DNA from: an uncultured Bacteroidales bacterium
GTDB taxonomy: Bacteria; Bacteroidota; Bacteroidia; Bacteroidales; Bacteroidaceae
Reading direction: 5' to 3'
NCBI GenBank assembly: GCA_937906165.1
Contig: CALCYA010000039.1
Coordinates: 1-17,122 of the forward strand
DNA: 17,122 nt
Shown: in pieces, positions 15,153 to 17,122 of the stretch
How the letters are laid out: each line of letters opens with the position of its first letter
Numbering within the stretch: the first letter of the stretch is position 1
The notes under the pieces: generated by a model
Told to the model about the DNA's origin: nothing
The model's database searches: none
The model's input: only the letters and a program-made list of their open reading frames with translations
Program-made: the position numbers and the translations under genes

Positions 15153-15160
15153 CAAAGATA
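15153..15160 (-). promoter_or_regulatory. -7 element for the candidate structured RNA
   Basis: TATCTTTG on the minus strand is an exact TAnnTTTG element, a few nucleotides before the first hairpin of the RNA. At the -33 position there is a T-run rather than TTTG. A TTTGCG lies 11 nt upstream, the same arrangement as before lpxD. Confidence 0.6.
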
Positions 15161-15227
15161 GTAAAACTTCGCAAAAAGAAAAATATAAAACCTGTTTGAA
15201 TATTTTTTACTGCGAGTGCATAAAAAT

Positions 15228-15261
15228 GTGGTTACTTCTGCCACAATGGTAGAGTAACCAC
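15228..15261 (+). repeat. 15-bp inverted repeat overlapping direct repeat DR2
   Basis: GTGGTTACTTCTGCCA pairs with TGGTAGAGTAACCAC around the loop CAA, with one bulged T and one G-T wobble. The 3' arm is the first part of DR2. DR1 lacks the 5' arm, so only this copy can fold. No U-run follows. It lies 32 nt upstream of the -33 element of the Abi gene. Confidence 0.7.
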
Positions 15262-15282
15262 GTTATGGGGTAAAAGACAATG
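15248..15282 (+). repeat. Direct repeat DR2
   Basis: Second copy of the 34-35 nt repeat also found at 14000-14033: 21 identical nucleotides, then GGTAAAAGACAATG where DR1 has GTAAAAAACAATG. It ends 11 nt before the -33 element of the Abi gene. Confidence 0.85.
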
Positions 15283-15292
15283 ATAAGTTGTA

Positions 15293-15324
15293 TTTGGATA
15301 GATAGTAGTAAAAGATTAATTTTG
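15293..15324 (+). promoter_or_regulatory. Promoter of the Abi_2-family gene
   Basis: TTTG (15293-15296), a 20-nt spacer and TAATTTTG (15317-15324) match the Bacteroidetes consensus exactly. Transcription would start near 15330, leaving a very short leader of about 10 nt before the ATG at 15341. Confidence 0.75.
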
Positions 15325-15340
15325 CAAAAAAATATAAATA

Positions 15341-16228
15341 ATGCAACATAAAGAAGCAATTACAATAGAAGAGCAAATAGCAAAGATGCAGGAACGCAAA
15401 ATTCAAATAGCCGACATCGACAAAGCTAAAGAAATACTTCTAGATATAGGTTATTATCGTTTAGGGCACTATTTTTCTCCATTTGAAAAAGGGTATCCTA
15501 AATTGAAGATACGCGCACACAATTATACTGACGGAGTACAATTTTCCGATGCAGTGAGATTGTATTATTTCGATTTCGATTTAAGAATTATACTTTTAAG
15601 ATATACCAGCCGTATAGAAATTGCGTTTAGGACATATCTTACATATGTCTTATCCATAAAATATAAAAGTAACAATAATTGGTTTGTTGATGAGAATATT
15701 GTAGATAAGAATTTTGTTGATTATTTCAAAAGCACTATTTACGAGAACATAAAAAAGAAACCTGCTATAATAAAGCACCACAAGAAATACAAGAAAGTAG
15801 ATTTTGCTCCTGCTTGGAAAACTTTAGAATACCTAACATTGGGAGAAGTACTAACGCTGTATAAGAACTTGAAATCAACAGATGATAAACTTGACATTTG
15901 CAGGCACTTTGGCATTAAAATGACTGATGTCTTTGAGAATTACATTGAGACAATTAGAATTTTAAGAAATGATTGTGCACATGGTAGTCCATTGTTTGAG
16001 TTAAAATTGAACAAGAGTGTACGCAAAGGACCGGCATACAATGACATACCTCAGAATTCGCAAAGTCTAAAAGCTGCTCTTGATGTGATACATTACTTTA
16101 TTAATGCCATCTCACCCAATAGAGCAAAAGACCTTAAAGACGAAATTGCTAAGATTCAGAATGATATTAAATCTAAAAATCCACAACTTGTACCAATTCT
16201 CAATAAAAGTACAAAGATGCGGTTTTAA
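15341..16228 (+). CDS. Abi_2 (AbiD/AbiF-type) abortive-infection HEPN protein
   Basis: A 295-aa cytoplasmic protein of the Abi_2 family. Family marks are LLDIGYYRLGHYFSPFEK (33-50), YYFDFDLRIILLRYTSRIEIAFR (75-97, the FDxxLRxL...IEIxxR block) and ILRNDCAHGSPLFE (207-220). The last contains the Rx4H motif (Arg209, His214) of the HEPN superfamily, many members of which are RNases in toxin-antitoxin and anti-phage systems. The intact motif suggests an active enzyme; this is inferred. The gene is clearly more AT-rich than the housekeeping genes, which points to horizontal transfer. It has its own promoter and no terminator of its own before the next promoter. About 75 nt behind its stop begins a compact structured RNA on the same strand, a pairing reminiscent of AbiF-type systems with a companion RNA. 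Confidence 0.88.
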   Translation: MQHKEAITIEEQIAKMQERKIQIADIDKAKEILLDIGYYRLGHYFSPFEKGYPKLKIRAHNYTDGVQFSDAVRLYYFDFDLRIILLRYTSRIEIAFRTYLTYVLSIKYKSNNNWFVDENIVDKNFVDYFKSTIYENIKKKPAIIKHHKKYKKVDFAPAWKTLEYLTLGEVLTLYKNLKSTDDKLDICRHFGIKMTDVFENYIETIRILRNDCAHGSPLFELKLNKSVRKGPAYNDIPQNSQSLKAALDVIHYFINAISPNRAKDLKDEIAKIQNDIKSKNPQLVPILNKSTKMRF

Positions 16229-16269
16229 CAAAAAAGAAGCACGATTGCATTAAAAAGACATCAAATTAT

Positions 16270-16300
16270 TTTGCACATTACAAAAACAAGTGTAACTTTG
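16270..16300 (+). promoter_or_regulatory. Promoter of the downstream small RNA
   Basis: TTTG (16270-16273), a 19-nt spacer and TAACTTTG (16293-16300) are an exact match to the Bacteroidetes layout. It starts 42 nt after the Abi stop codon and points away from it, towards a stretch with no open frame that ends in a terminator. Confidence 0.8.
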
Positions 16301-16303
16301 CAG

Positions 16304-16406
16304 ACGTTTTAAGAACAGTGCCGGTGTATGCCTTTGTCGCTACACATTGCACTTAAAAAGGGTCAGTCGGGTTTATTCCTTTGTCGGATAAACCCGCTCT
16401 TTTTTT
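16304..16406 (+). ncRNA. Candidate ~100-nt small RNA with two look-alike hairpins
   Basis: A self-contained unit between an exact promoter and an intrinsic terminator, without an open frame. Hairpin 1 (16307-16358) builds up as TTTTA/TAAAA, a 5-nt bulge, AGTGC/GCACT, a 2x3 loop, GTGTA/TACAC, a bulged U, GC/GC and an apical loop CTTTGTC. Hairpin 2 (16368-16396) is CGGGTTTAT/ATAAACCCG, a bulged U, CC/GG and a loop TTTGTC, followed by the U-run. Both tips carry CCTTTGTCG (16331-16339 and 16378-16386) above a bulged U. Repeating the same tip suggests a protein-binding or target-pairing site. Its place next to the Abi gene suggests an RNA partner of that protein. I recall that an abiF-associated RNA motif has been described, but cannot test the match here. 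Confidence 0.72.
16368..16406 (+). terminator. Intrinsic terminator of the small RNA
   Basis: CGGGTTTAT (16368-16376) pairs with ATAAACCCG (16388-16396), with CC/GG pairs inside. CTC and seven T (16400-16406) follow. It is also hairpin 2 of the RNA and may terminate read-through from the Abi gene. The next gene, on the opposite strand, stops at 16407. Confidence 0.9.
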
Positions 16407-17122
16407 CTAAAACCAATATCCTTTACTCTCTTTTTTGTTTTTGAAGGTGGGCGGTGTGAAGAGTGCTGCTGTGGGTGATGTGTGCCATTGTGGGAACTCT
16501 TCGGGGTGGGAGCGCAGGGCGTTCACAATATCAAGTAGCGTGGTGCTGTAATCCTTGTTGCTACCTGTAAGCCTATCGACCACGATATTACGCAAGGCAC
16601 TGATAATGATACTATGCACCGGAGTAGCCGTACCCAAGAAATGAATATTACGCAGGGTGTTCATCTGTGCTGTGGATATATACTCTTCGGAGAGCTGCTG
16701 CTCGATGAATGAGGCGCGATGCTTCAGCCCAAGATAGTGCTTCCACCTCTCTTTATGGTAGCCACAAAGAGTAGCGAGGGTGATATTGGGAAAGAGTGTC
16801 GAGGCAAAGAAGCGGTACTGCTCCGTGTCTCGCCACTCCTCACTCTGCACCAGCAGGGGCAGCAACTGCTCAATGTAATTGTCACGCTCTGACTCCAGCG
16901 ATGCGATGAGCCTTTCAACTCGTTCCTTGCTTGCAGGGGCGATGTTGCTATTGCTCACGATGCCGAAGCCGTTTGGTGTCAATACCAGATCAATCGAAGG
17001 CACTGCCTGTCGCATTGCTTCATTGACTACGATGTATGTAGCCAATGACTGCACCGCCTCGAACATCACACCGCCTGTAAAGTATTGCTTCAGCCACTGT
17101 TCTGCACTCTCAATGTAGGGTG
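16407..17122 (-). CDS. DUF6712-like phage-associated protein, 5' end beyond the window
   Basis: A minus-strand coding region that stays open to the window edge. Reading back from residue EAVQSLATYIVV, the frame continues through YIESAEQWLKQYFTGG to the last complete codon, so the start lies outside and at least 238 codons are visible. The protein is soluble, helical and without a signal peptide. The segment IESAEQWL, the middle region with LLPLLVQSEEWRDTEQYRFFAST and the C-terminal helices resemble a protein family labelled DUF6712 that I associate with Bacteroidales phage and conjugative-element gene clusters. This is a resemblance from memory. Its function is unknown. It faces the Abi/small-RNA unit, with the two stops separated by one terminator. 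Confidence 0.55.
   Translation of the reverse strand, partial: PYIESAEQWLKQYFTGGVMFEAVQSLATYIVVNEAMRQAVPSIDLVLTPNGFGIVSNSNIAPASKERVERLIASLESERDNYIEQLLPLLVQSEEWRDTEQYRFFASTLFPNITLATLCGYHKERWKHYLGLKHRASFIEQQLSEEYISTAQMNTLRNIHFLGTATPVHSIIISALRNIVVDRLTGSNKDYSTTLLDIVNALRSHPEEFPQWHTSPTAALFTPPTFKNKKESKGYWF

Noticed and set aside
14916..15340. CRISPR array or tRNA in the repeat-rich gap
   Set aside because: There are only two copies of the 34-nt repeat, 1.2 kb apart, with no regular spacers. The folded segment is one long hairpin, not a cloverleaf.

Overview
The window looks like Bacteroidales chromosome (Prevotella/Bacteroides-like). The evidence is a fused lpxC-fabZ gene, a DUF5020 outer-membrane protein, a PRiA4b ORF-3-type gene inside the lpx cluster, and promoters of the Bacteroidetes type (TTTG, a 19-20 nt spacer, then TAnnTTTG). 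No rRNA, tRNA or CRISPR array is visible.

Positions 1-10334 are a compact housekeeping block, all on the minus strand. In order of transcription: purM, prfA and pyrF (purine synthesis, translation termination, pyrimidine synthesis), from a promoter at 10301-10334; then lpxD, lpxC-fabZ and lpxA (early lipid A synthesis), a PRiA4b ORF-3-type gene, miaA (tRNA modification), a DUF5020 outer-membrane barrel and an NCS2 purine permease, ending at a terminator at 59-86. The last two could form one purine uptake route across both membranes.

Positions 10335-12620 hold a long AT-rich spacer with inverted repeats, then a POT-family peptide transporter on the plus strand with a clear promoter, a structured leader of about 170 nt and a strong terminator. 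Next comes a two-TM, C-terminal winged-helix membrane regulator (12776-13837). Its stop codon lies inside a dispersed repeat that also occurs, inverted, at positions 11-59.

Positions 13838-17122 look accessory. A lipoprotein gene and a candidate 177-nt hairpin RNA of 6S-like shape (14973-15149, minus strand) sit between two 34-35 bp direct repeats. After the second repeat comes an AT-rich Abi_2/AbiF-type HEPN gene (15341-16228) with its own promoter. About 75 nt behind it is a compact noncoding transcription unit (about 16304-16406) with a textbook promoter and intrinsic terminator. Its two hairpins have the same apical design and present the same 9-mer, CCTTTGTCG. An AbiF-like HEPN protein paired with a structured RNA is the most interesting candidate system here: an RNA-regulated toxin or defence module. 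The right end enters a phage-like (DUF6712-like) gene that runs off the window.
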